Positions 1 to 5,119 of a DNA stretch of 5,119 nt are shown here, one piece after another. Both the position numbers and the translations under genes were made by a program. The number at the start of each line of letters is the position of its first letter. Within the stretch, counting starts at the first letter, position 1. This DNA is from Bacteroidales bacterium (lineage in GTDB: Bacteria > Bacteroidota > Bacteroidia > Bacteroidales > GCA-2711565), in NCBI GenBank assembly GCA_029938505.1, contig JAOZUV010000185.1:1-5119 (forward strand), given 5' to 3'. The notes beneath the pieces were generated by a model, which was not told where the DNA came from, searched no databases, and was given only the letters and a program-made list of their open reading frames with translations.

Positions 1-1414
1 ATCGAAATGAATTTAAGATTTGTCCCATATTCAGTTCATTGCTTTGAATATAATTTTTCACAACTTCCTCTGCTTTTTCAGAAGTGAAATCGTTTAAAGA
101 ATTCAATAAAGAAATGATTTCAGTGAGTGCTTCTGGTACTCCCTCTTTCCATCTTTTCTTAATAATTTTTTGATCGTAACTTTCAGGTGCTATGAAAAAA
201 TAAGAACTCAAACCCCAAAAGTCAGTAGTGAAATTTGCACGTTCTTTTATTAATGTAACTAATTTTATAACGAATGAAAGTTCTGCTTCAATTCCCTTTT
301 TTGCAAGCTCTAACATATAAATATTGGCAGCTTCTTCATCAGACATTAATTGTAGATATTGATGATTATACCAACGTGCTTTTTCAGGATCAAAACGTGC
401 TCCTGATTTTCCGATACGATCTAAACTGAAAGCGTCTATCAATTCTTTTTCTGTAAAAATTTCTTGAGTGGTTCCTGGATTCCATCCTAGGAATGCCAAC
501 ATATTTATAAATGATTTTGGGAAGTAACCTGACTCTTTATATCCTAATGAAATTTCATTAGTCTCTGGATTTTTCCATTCCATTGGGAATACAGGAAATC
601 CTCCTTTATCGCCATCACGCTTACTTAATTTACCTTTCCCATCAGGTTTTAAAATCAAAGGCATATGAGAAAAAATAGGTTCTTCCCAATTAAAAAAGCG
701 ATATAATAAAACATGTGAAGGTGTTGAGTTCACCCACTCCGAACCTCTAATTACATGCGTGATCTCCATCAAATGATCATCCACAACATTGGCTAAATGG
801 TAGGTTGGCATACCATCTGATTTGAATAAAATTTTATCATCCAGTTGCGTTGTATTAAAAGTTATATCTCCAAGTACATTATCTTTTACAATGACATTTT
901 CATTTTCAGGAAGTTTAAGTCGAATGACGTAGGCGTCTCCTTTTTCAATTCGATGATTAAATTCTTCTTCGGATAAAGTCAACGAGTTTGTCATCTCTGT
1001 TCTGGTTTCAGCATTGTATTGCTGATTCGAACTATTGGATGCTTTTAATCGTTCACGCATAGCTTCCAATTCTTCTGGTGTGTCAAATGCGATATAGGCA
1101 TTTCCTTGTTTCACCAATTGATCTGCAAATGCTTTATAGGTTTCTTTTCGTTCCGATTGCCTATAAGGTCCAAACTCCCCTCCTTTTCCAGCTCCTTCAT
1201 TGGGTTCGATTCCACACCATTTTAAAGATTCAATAATATATGCTTCAGCTCCGGGAATATATCGGTTTTGATCCGTATCTTCAATTCGTAAAATAAAATC
1301 GCCATTATTTTTCTTGGCGAATAAATAATTATATAATGCAGTGCGCACTCCACCGATGTGTAATGGACCAGTTGGACTTGGCGCAAATCGTACTCTAATT
1401 TTTTTGGAAGTCAT
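1..1414 (-). CDS. gltX: Glutamyl-tRNA synthetase (GltX), C-terminus cut by window edge
   Basis: Cytoplasmic class I aminoacyl-tRNA synthetase that attaches glutamate to tRNA-Glu using ATP. I translated 471 codons from the ATG at 1414; the frame is open to the left edge. Family members in this phylum are about 500-510 residues, so roughly the last 35 are missing. The N-terminal Rossmann domain has the start RVRFAPSPTGPLHIGG, with the HIGH-type signature HIGG at residues 19-22, followed by LRIEDTD. The KMSKS-type loop is KLSKR at 262-266, followed by RDG. The anticodon-binding helical region follows. The insert after GNAY, where the E. coli enzyme binds zinc with Cys/His ligands, has no cysteines, so a zinc-free form is expected. 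Whether it is discriminating or non-discriminating cannot be told. It is transcribed divergently from the ybeY-mnmG cluster, and a promoter element lies just upstream. There is no Shine-Dalgarno sequence, which is usual for this phylum. Confidence 0.97.
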   Translation of the reverse strand, partial: MTSKKIRVRFAPSPTGPLHIGGVRTALYNYLFAKKNNGDFILRIEDTDQNRYIPGAEAYIIESLKWCGIEPNEGAGKGGEFGPYRQSERKETYKAFADQLVKQGNAYIAFDTPEELEAMRERLKASNSSNQQYNAETRTEMTNSLTLSEEEFNHRIEKGDAYVIRLKLPENENVIVKDNVLGDITFNTTQLDDKILFKSDGMPTYHLANVVDDHLMEITHVIRGSEWVNSTPSHVLLYRFFNWEEPIFSHMPLILKPDGKGKLSKRDGDKGGFPVFPMEWKNPETNEISLGYKESGYFPKSFINMLAFLGWNPGTTQEIFTEKELIDAFSLDRIGKSGARFDPEKARWYNHQYLQLMSDEEAANIYMLELAKKGIEAELSFVIKLVTLIKERANFTTDFWGLSSYFFIAPESYDQKIIKKRWKEGVPEALTEIISLLNSLNDFTSEKAEEVVKNYIQSNELNMGQILNSFR

Positions 1415-1431
1415 AATTTAATTTTTCGAGG

Positions 1432-1439
1432 CAAAGATA
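1432..1439 (-). promoter_or_regulatory. gltX promoter, -7 element (TATCTTTG)
   Basis: Read on the minus strand, this is TATCTTTG, an exact match to the Bacteroidota -7 consensus TAnnTTTG. It ends 17 bp before the gltX ATG. Transcription would start about 5 bp downstream, giving a leader of only about 13 nt, which fits initiation without a Shine-Dalgarno sequence. The -33 TTTG partner is weak: the nearest candidate is CTTG at 1458-1455, only 15 bp away where about 19-21 is usual. The exact -7 match and its position carry the call. Confidence 0.6.
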
Positions 1440-1583
1440 AAAAGAAATATTCTTCAAGAATTTTTTATTAACAATACTCTTTTTCAAAAAAATCATTACT
1501 ATTTCTTATTTTTTGTAAAATTTGAATTATTTGATTGATTTTTTGAGACACTTAAATTGGCGTACTTTTTTTATTTGTATATA

Positions 1584-1613
1584 TTGTAAGTAGCAGTAAA
1601 ACAGCAGTATAAT
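1584..1613 (+). promoter_or_regulatory. Weak candidate promoter for the rightward cluster
   Basis: TTG at 1584-1586 is followed after 21 bp by TATAAT at 1608-1613. The spacing fits the -33/-7 layout of Bacteroidota promoters, but the -7 part lacks the TTTG half. Another weak pair is TTTG at 1542-1545 with TACTTTTT at 1563-1570 (17-bp gap). In sequence this AT-rich such matches are expected by chance. If it is real, the transcript would have a leader of about 200 nt that includes both inverted repeats. Confidence 0.2.
1592..1609 (+). repeat. Direct repeat AGCAGTA x2, 11-bp period
   Basis: AGCAGTA occurs at 1592-1598 and again at 1603-1609, offset by 11 bp, about one helical turn. The second copy runs into the TATAAT-like string at 1608-1613. 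Two same-face half-sites overlapping a possible promoter could be a regulator site, but seven bases is short and chance is a fair explanation. Confidence 0.35.
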
Positions 1614-1696
1614 ATTTTTCTTTAATCTAAAACAGTCATTCTTTAACTTAAAATAAGTGAATTATGATAAAGTGTAATAAGAATTAGCCCAATAAA

Positions 1697-1718
1697 ATTT
1701 ATGTATTTGAACATAAAT
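1697..1718. repeat. Perfect 8-bp inverted repeat, 6-nt loop
   Basis: ATTTATGT at 1697-1704 and ACATAAAT at 1711-1718 are exact reverse complements around the loop ATTTGA. As RNA this would be a weak, AU-rich hairpin. As DNA it could be a dyad operator. It lies about 100 bp before the GHKL-like start codon. It has no T-run and is not a terminator. Confidence 0.5.
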
Positions 1719-1770
1719 ATGTGTTTTAAAAATATTTCTTGTTTAAAAATACTTACATAAATTGGAAACC

Positions 1771-1787
1771 CTGATTTTAAAAATCAG
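1771..1787. repeat. Near-palindrome CTGATTTT-A-AAAATCAG
   Basis: CTGATTTT at 1771-1778 and AAAATCAG at 1780-1787 are exact reverse complements around a single A, so this is a 17-bp dyad. Its centre is 41 bp before the start codon at 1820. As RNA it could form a 6-bp stem with a 5-nt loop. The compact symmetry with almost no spacer looks more like a protein-binding dyad than an RNA hairpin. No T-run follows on the plus strand. Confidence 0.5.
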
Positions 1788-1819
1788 TATAAATATCTTG
1801 AGTCAATAAATTTTTTATA

Positions 1820-2278
1820 ATGGGTATCTTAAAAATTTCCAATAAGGAAATAAATTTAAATGAGATTGAAAATTTTATAGAGGATATTTGTGATCGCTAC
1901 AATATTCGAAATTCGTTTCAAGGAAATGTGATTATTGCAATCACTGAATTAGTTTCAATTGTAATTAATTTAAGAGGAGAGGGGAAGTTAGTTTTTGAAA
2001 ATCGCAAAAATGAATTTTCATTCAAATTTGTAATTGATTCAATTTCTGCTGATATGAATTCAGTTTTTTCAAAAAATCAAAAAGACTTAAAAATTGATTC
2101 TGATTATGAAAAAAGTGTTTTTCTGATCATGGGACTTTGTGATGATTTTAAAATTGATGAAGAGTCTTCAAGTATTTCAATATCATTTAAAAAAGAAGGA
2201 GTCGAAAAAGAAATTACTTCTCACCGTAAAGAATACCTGAAAAACTATTTAGGAAAGACAATAGAATCTCTTAGTTAG
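1820..2278 (+). CDS. GHKL/anti-sigma-type ATPase-like protein with degenerate ATP-binding motifs
   Basis: A 152-aa cytoplasmic protein with no signal peptide or membrane segment. Its layout resembles the small HATPase_c (RsbW-like) protein that I recall being encoded just before ybeY in many Bacteroidota. An N-terminal strand and helix lead into YNIRNSFQGNVIIAITELV (27-45), which matches the helix carrying the N-box. The key residues are largely gone. In the N-box E-x3-N pattern E43 remains, but the Asn position is I47. The G1 DxGxG box reads DSISA (73-77), keeping only the Asp. The G2 glycines are absent in EKSVFLIMGLCDD (97-109). ATP binding is therefore doubtful, and a pseudo-ATPase or binding-only role is more likely. 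A charged tail (126-152) follows the fold. The start is the first ATG after an in-frame TGA at 1799, and no Shine-Dalgarno sequence is present. It ends 5 bp before ybeY, so co-transcription is likely. The fold assignment rests on pattern and position, not on a search. Confidence 0.6.
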   Translation: MGILKISNKEINLNEIENFIEDICDRYNIRNSFQGNVIIAITELVSIVINLRGEGKLVFENRKNEFSFKFVIDSISADMNSVFSKNQKDLKIDSDYEKSVFLIMGLCDDFKIDEESSSISISFKKEGVEKEITSHRKEYLKNYLGKTIESLS

Positions 2279-2283
2279 TTACT

Positions 2284-2721
2284 ATGCTTGAACAAAATGT
2301 AGTTTATTTTTCAGAAGATGTTGAGTATGAGCATAATACAACTTCTGCGTCAAATCATACCATAGGCCAAGTCTCAGAAAATGAGAATATTAAGGTAAGT
2401 TTCTTAAATTATATTTTTTGTTCAGATTCCTATCTCCTTGAAATTAATAAGAAATATTTAGATCATGATTATTTTACTGACATTATAACTTTTGAATCTT
2501 CCGAGGGAAAAGGAATAGTGAGCGGTGATATTTTTATTAGTGTGGACAGGGCTGTTGAAAATGCAAAAGAATTTAAAGTTACTCTTGAAGAAGAAATTTT
2601 ACGTTTGATTATTCATGGGCTTCTTCATCTTGTTGGATATAAAGATGGGACCGATGATGAAAAACTTATAATGCGTAAGAAGGAAGATTATTATTTATCT
2701 TTGTGCCCTAAAGATAAATAG
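2284..2721 (+). CDS. ybeY: Endoribonuclease YbeY (rRNA maturation factor)
   Basis: Metal-dependent single-strand endoribonuclease of the UPF0054 family, acting in 16S rRNA 3'-end maturation and ribosome quality control. At 145 aa it has normal family length. The C-terminal motif HGLLHLVGYKD gives ligands H111 and H115. The third ligand, His in E. coli (HGxLHLxGYDH), is D121 here, which I believe is common in Bacteroidota. The central segment NKKYLDHDYFTDIITF (55-70) is the counterpart of the LNxxYRGKDxPTDVLSF block and is followed by SGDIFISVDR (80-89). The first 35 residues are Ser/Thr/Asn-rich and look diverged from the family's N-terminal helix. The ATG at 2284 lies 5 bp after the preceding stop, with no Shine-Dalgarno sequence. 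The TAG stop abuts a parS site, and mnmG begins 21 bp later, which fits a tRNA/rRNA-processing operon. Confidence 0.94.
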   Translation: MLEQNVVYFSEDVEYEHNTTSASNHTIGQVSENENIKVSFLNYIFCSDSYLLEINKKYLDHDYFTDIITFESSEGKGIVSGDIFISVDRAVENAKEFKVTLEEEILRLIIHGLLHLVGYKDGTDDEKLIMRKKEDYYLSLCPKDK

Positions 2722-2737
2722 AGTTTCACGTGGAACA
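2722..2737. promoter_or_regulatory. parS: parS-like ParB-binding site upstream of mnmG
   Basis: The 16-mer AGTTTCACGTGGAACA fills most of the 21-bp gap between the ybeY stop and the mnmG start. Its reverse complement, TGTTCCACGTGAAACT, matches the Bacillus subtilis parS sequence TGTTCCACGTGAAACA at 15 of 16 positions and keeps the invariant CACGTG core. ParB loads on such sites as a CTP-dependent clamp during chromosome segregation. It begins one base after the ybeY stop and ends 5 bp before the mnmG ATG. A second, perfect copy follows mnmG. Confidence 0.85.
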
Positions 2738-2742
2738 TTAGT

Positions 2743-4614
2743 ATGTTTGAAAAATATGATGTCATAGTTGTAGGTGCTGGTCATGCCGGTTGCGAAGCTG
2801 CTGCTTCAGCTGCTAATTTAGGATCTTCTGTTTTGTTGGTAACAATGAATATGGAGAATATGGCTCAAATGTCATGTAATCCTGCAATGGGTGGAATTGC
2901 CAAAGGGCAAATTGTTCGTGAAATGGATGCTTTGGGAGGTTTTTCTGGAATTGTGACTGACAAAACAATGATCCAATTTCGGATGTTGAATAAATCTAAA
3001 GGTCCTGCAATGTGGAGCCCGCGTGCTCAAAGCGATCGTATGTTATTTTCAAGAGAATGGAGAAATATTTTGGAGAATACCCCAAATCTTGATTTTTGGC
3101 AAGACATGGTTAATGAAGTTTTGGTTAGAAATAAAAAGTTAATCGGAGTGAAAACAGCTATGGGTCATGAGATAAAATCCAAATCTGTAATTCTTACTAA
3201 CGGGACTTTTCTGAATGGTTTAATTCATATTGGGACTAAGAAATTTGGTGGTGGCCGGATAGGTGAACGAGCTTCTGTTGGTTTAACCGAATCGCTAAGA
3301 AATAGTGGATTTGAATCTGATCGTATGAAGACTGGTACTCCTGTACGAGTTGATGGAAGAACCATTGATTTTTCAAAAATGGAGGAGCAGCCGGGTGATG
3401 AAATTCCTGGTAAATTTTCTTTTACTGATACGCCTAAATTAACTAGACAACGTAGTTGCTATTTAACGTACACAAGTAAAAAAGTTCATGATTTACTGCG
3501 TTTAGGCTTTGATGAGTCTCCTATGTTTAATGGAAGAATTCAAGGAATTGGTCCTCGGTATTGTCCATCTATTGAAGATAAAATTGAACGTTTTTCCGAT
3601 AAGGATAGACATCAATTATTTGTTGAACCTGAAGGTTGGACAACGAATGAATACTATGTCAATGGGTTTTCTTCCTCCCTACCAGATTATGTTCAATATA
3701 ATGCATTGCAAAGTATAGCTGGTTTCGAAAATGCAAAAATATTCCGCCCTGGTTATGCTATAGAGTATGATTATTTTCCACCAATTCAACTTAAATACTC
3801 TCTCGAAACAAAGTTGATTGAGAACCTGTATTTTGCAGGACAAATTAATGGAACAACAGGCTATGAAGAAGCGGGAGCTCAAGGCTTAATGGCTGGTATA
3901 AATGCACATTTAAAAATTAGTAATAAAGAAGCTTTTATCTTAAAAAGATCAGAAGCATATATTGGAGTTCTTATTGACGATTTAATTACAAAAGGAGTTG
4001 ATGAACCTTATCGTATGTTTACTTCAAGAGCTGAACATCGCTTGTTATTACGACAAGATAATGCTGATATTCGTCTTACAGAACGAAGTTTTAATATAGG
4101 ATTGGCAAGTGAAAGTCGACTAGAAAAAGTTCAGTGGAAAAAAAATCTTCTTGATGATATTCTTAAAAAATTTAAAAACACAGGGATTCAACCTAATGAA
4201 GTAAATGATTTTTTGGTTTCGATAGGCACAAATCCTATTTCGCAGAAAACGAAAATTGCAAGTTTACTTCTTCGTCCGCAAGTTAAATTAGCAGATATCT
4301 ATAAACACACTTTGCTCGTTAAAAATTTGATGGATAGTTATGTTGGTTTAAATAGTGATTTGATTGATGCCATTGAAACATTAATTAAATATGAAGGTTA
4401 TATACTAAAAGAGCGTGAATTAGCTGCTAAATTTGGCAAGTATGAAAACATTCCTTTAAAATCAGATTTTAACTATCATACTTTAGAATCACTTTCGTAT
4501 GAAGCGAGAGAAAAATTAAATAAAATTAAACCACAAACAATTGGGCAGGCTGCCAGAATCAGTGGAGTTTCACCTTCTGACATTTCTGTTTTAGCTATTT
4601 ATTATGGAAAATAA
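2743..4614 (+). CDS. mnmG: tRNA uridine-5-carboxymethylaminomethyl modification enzyme MnmG (GidA)
   Basis: FAD-dependent cytoplasmic enzyme that, with the GTPase MnmE, adds the carboxymethylaminomethyl (or aminomethyl) group to C5 of wobble uridine 34 in certain tRNAs. It uses a methylene group from folate and NADH. The protein is complete at 623 aa (E. coli 629). The N-terminal dinucleotide-binding fold has VVGAGHAGCEAA with GxGxxG at 11-16. The family signature SCNPAMGGIAKGQIVREMD follows, including C45. The second conserved cysteine is C274 in GPRYCPSIEDKIERF. The FAD-contact segment GTTGYEEAGAQG is at 370-381. The C-terminal tRNA/MnmE-binding part has YEGYILKE at 550-557 and ends in the IKPQTIGQAARISGVSPSD region. 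The ATG at 2743 is the only reasonable start; upstream in-frame sequence is parS back to the ybeY stop. There is no Shine-Dalgarno sequence. parS sites flank the gene on both sides, and no key residue is missing. Confidence 0.99.
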   Translation: MFEKYDVIVVGAGHAGCEAAASAANLGSSVLLVTMNMENMAQMSCNPAMGGIAKGQIVREMDALGGFSGIVTDKTMIQFRMLNKSKGPAMWSPRAQSDRMLFSREWRNILENTPNLDFWQDMVNEVLVRNKKLIGVKTAMGHEIKSKSVILTNGTFLNGLIHIGTKKFGGGRIGERASVGLTESLRNSGFESDRMKTGTPVRVDGRTIDFSKMEEQPGDEIPGKFSFTDTPKLTRQRSCYLTYTSKKVHDLLRLGFDESPMFNGRIQGIGPRYCPSIEDKIERFSDKDRHQLFVEPEGWTTNEYYVNGFSSSLPDYVQYNALQSIAGFENAKIFRPGYAIEYDYFPPIQLKYSLETKLIENLYFAGQINGTTGYEEAGAQGLMAGINAHLKISNKEAFILKRSEAYIGVLIDDLITKGVDEPYRMFTSRAEHRLLLRQDNADIRLTERSFNIGLASESRLEKVQWKKNLLDDILKKFKNTGIQPNEVNDFLVSIGTNPISQKTKIASLLLRPQVKLADIYKHTLLVKNLMDSYVGLNSDLIDAIETLIKYEGYILKERELAAKFGKYENIPLKSDFNYHTLESLSYEAREKLNKIKPQTIGQAARISGVSPSDISVLAIYYGK

Positions 4615-4621
4615 ATTGTTT

Positions 4622-4637
4622 TGTTTCACGTGAAACA
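4622..4637. promoter_or_regulatory. parS: Perfect parS site downstream of mnmG
   Basis: TGTTTCACGTGAAACA is a perfect 16-bp palindrome and an exact match to the TGTTnCACGTGAAACA parS consensus. It lies 7 bp after the mnmG stop and ends 6 bp before the methyltransferase ATG. A site this specific is very unlikely by chance in AT-rich sequence, more so with a second copy 1900 bp away. The expected role is ParB loading for segregation of the origin region. No parA or parB is in the window. Confidence 0.93.
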
Positions 4638-4643
4638 TTGATT

Positions 4644-5119
4644 ATGGAATTACTTAAAAAATGCCCCATTTGTGAGAGCATACGCATGGAAGATTGTATG
4701 CTTTCCAAAGATAATTTGGTCACTAAAAATATGTTTACAATCCAAAAATGTTTAGATTGTAATTTTAAATTTACTAACCCCAGACCAGATAAGTTATCCA
4801 TTTCTAAATATTATATTTCGGAGGATTATATATCGCATTCTGGAGAGAAGGAGTCATTATTTAATCGCGTGTATGCTTATATACGGAATAAAAATATAGC
4901 TTATAAACTAGCTTTGATTTCTGAATCTAAAAAGGGGAATTTGAGTTTATTTGATTATGGTTGTGGAGTAGGAACATTTTTGAAAAGTGCTCGAGAAAAA
5001 GGTCATACGGTAAGTGGATTTGAACCTAGTTCACAAGCTCGAGAATTAGCGATACAATCAGGGATAGAGTTGGAGTCACTAGATCAAATTTTAAGTAAGA
5101 AAGAAAAGTGTTTTGATGG
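4644..5119 (+). CDS. Zinc-ribbon class I SAM-dependent methyltransferase, C-terminus cut by window edge
   Basis: The frame opens at ATG 4644 and runs to the right edge (158 codons plus 2 bases). An N-terminal zinc ribbon is formed by CPIC (C7, C10) and CLDC (C36, C39), followed by FKFTNPRP. A linker containing YYISEDYISHS and a helical segment precede the Rossmann methyltransferase fold. Motif I is LFDYGCGVGTFL, with D104 and the glycine loop at 106-110. The motif II acidic residue that would hold the SAM ribose is E127 in GFEP. The type fits the Methyltransf_23-like families, whose substrates range widely, so none is assigned. It is not RsmG (GidB), the methyltransferase often found beside mnmG in other phyla, because the glycine loop differs and RsmG lacks such a ribbon. 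It lies 29 bp after mnmG with parS in the gap and is probably co-transcribed. Confidence 0.88.
   Translation, partial: MELLKKCPICESIRMEDCMLSKDNLVTKNMFTIQKCLDCNFKFTNPRPDKLSISKYYISEDYISHSGEKESLFNRVYAYIRNKNIAYKLALISESKKGNLSLFDYGCGVGTFLKSAREKGHTVSGFEPSSQARELAIQSGIELESLDQILSKKEKCFD

Larger units (their letters stand above)
1415..1819. other. Divergent AT-rich intergenic region
   Basis: A 405-bp spacer separates the divergent starts of gltX and the GHKL-like gene. It is very AT-rich and holds no convincing gene; the longest ATG-started frame I noticed is 19 codons (1701-1760). It contains the gltX promoter element at its left end, a 7-bp direct repeat near 1600, two perfect inverted repeats at 1697-1718 and 1771-1787, and a loosely repeated TTTAAAAAT string around 1725, 1742 and 1776. 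No exact TAnnTTTG box is visible on the plus strand, so the promoter of the rightward cluster is not firmly placed. It is long for a spacer in front of housekeeping genes, so a regulated leader or an undetected small RNA is possible but not shown. Confidence 0.8.

Noticed and set aside
1701..1760. 19-codon ATG frame in the intergenic region
   Set aside because: It is too short, has no initiation signal and shows no conserved pattern; it overlaps an inverted repeat that explains part of the sequence.
2719..2743. Possible YbeY-MnmG fusion by read-through of TAG, since the two genes share a frame with no further stop between
   Set aside because: Both proteins are complete and end or start at family-typical positions; the shared frame has a one-in-three chance.
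3509..3718. 69-codon ATG frame on the plus strand inside mnmG
   Set aside because: It lies wholly within the intact, conserved mnmG reading frame, and its product shows no recognisable features.
3679..3882. 67-codon frame on the minus strand inside mnmG
   Set aside because: It is antisense to conserved FAD-binding sequence, with no domain and no independent promoter.
4622..4637. The mnmG-downstream palindrome as an intrinsic terminator
   Set aside because: It has no loop, little GC in the stem and no following T-run, and it matches parS exactly.
4595..4801. 68-codon minus-strand frame across the mnmG end, parS and the methyltransferase start
   Set aside because: It overlaps two well-supported genes and a parS site, and its protein has no family resemblance.
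4794..4802. DnaA-box-like TTATCCATT
   Set aside because: It is a single 7-of-9 match inside the methyltransferase gene with no cluster of boxes or unwinding element, so it is not evidence for oriC.

Overview
The window looks like a piece of a low-GC Bacteroidota chromosome, most likely Flavobacteriia or a close relative. The evidence is AT-rich spacers, start codons with no Shine-Dalgarno sequence, a TAnnTTTG-type promoter element before gltX, and Bacteroidota-style YbeY and GltX sequences. The exact genus cannot be read from the sequence.

Layout: positions 1-1414 hold most of gltX (glutamyl-tRNA synthetase) on the minus strand, with its C-terminal end cut off by the left edge. A 405-bp AT-rich divergent spacer (1415-1819) follows, with a gltX promoter element, two perfect inverted repeats and a short direct repeat. 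A plus-strand gene cluster then runs to the right edge. It contains a 152-aa protein that resembles a degenerate GHKL/anti-sigma-type ATPase (1820-2278), ybeY (2284-2721), mnmG (2743-4614), and the first 158 codons of a zinc-ribbon SAM-dependent methyltransferase (4644 to the edge). The gaps in the cluster are 5, 21 and 29 bp, so co-transcription is likely.

The most notable feature is not a gene. Both gaps around mnmG are filled by a copy of parS, the centromere-like site bound by the chromosome-partitioning protein ParB. The site after mnmG (4622-4637) is the perfect 16-bp palindrome. The one before it (2722-2737) differs at two positions and matches the Bacillus-type parS in 15 of 16 positions on the minus strand. 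They are 1900 bp apart centre to centre, and each ends 5-6 bp before a start codon. This suggests a ParB loading zone and an origin-proximal location, although no oriC, parA or parB lies in the window.

The genes share a translation theme: GltX charges tRNA-Glu, YbeY matures rRNA and supports ribosome quality control, and MnmG modifies the wobble uridine of certain tRNAs. The GHKL-like protein and the methyltransferase have no assignable substrate. I see no mobile element, CRISPR array, tRNA, rRNA or clear intrinsic terminator. Apart from the parS pair and the apparent loss of the ATP-binding motifs in the 152-aa protein, the region looks like ordinary housekeeping sequence.
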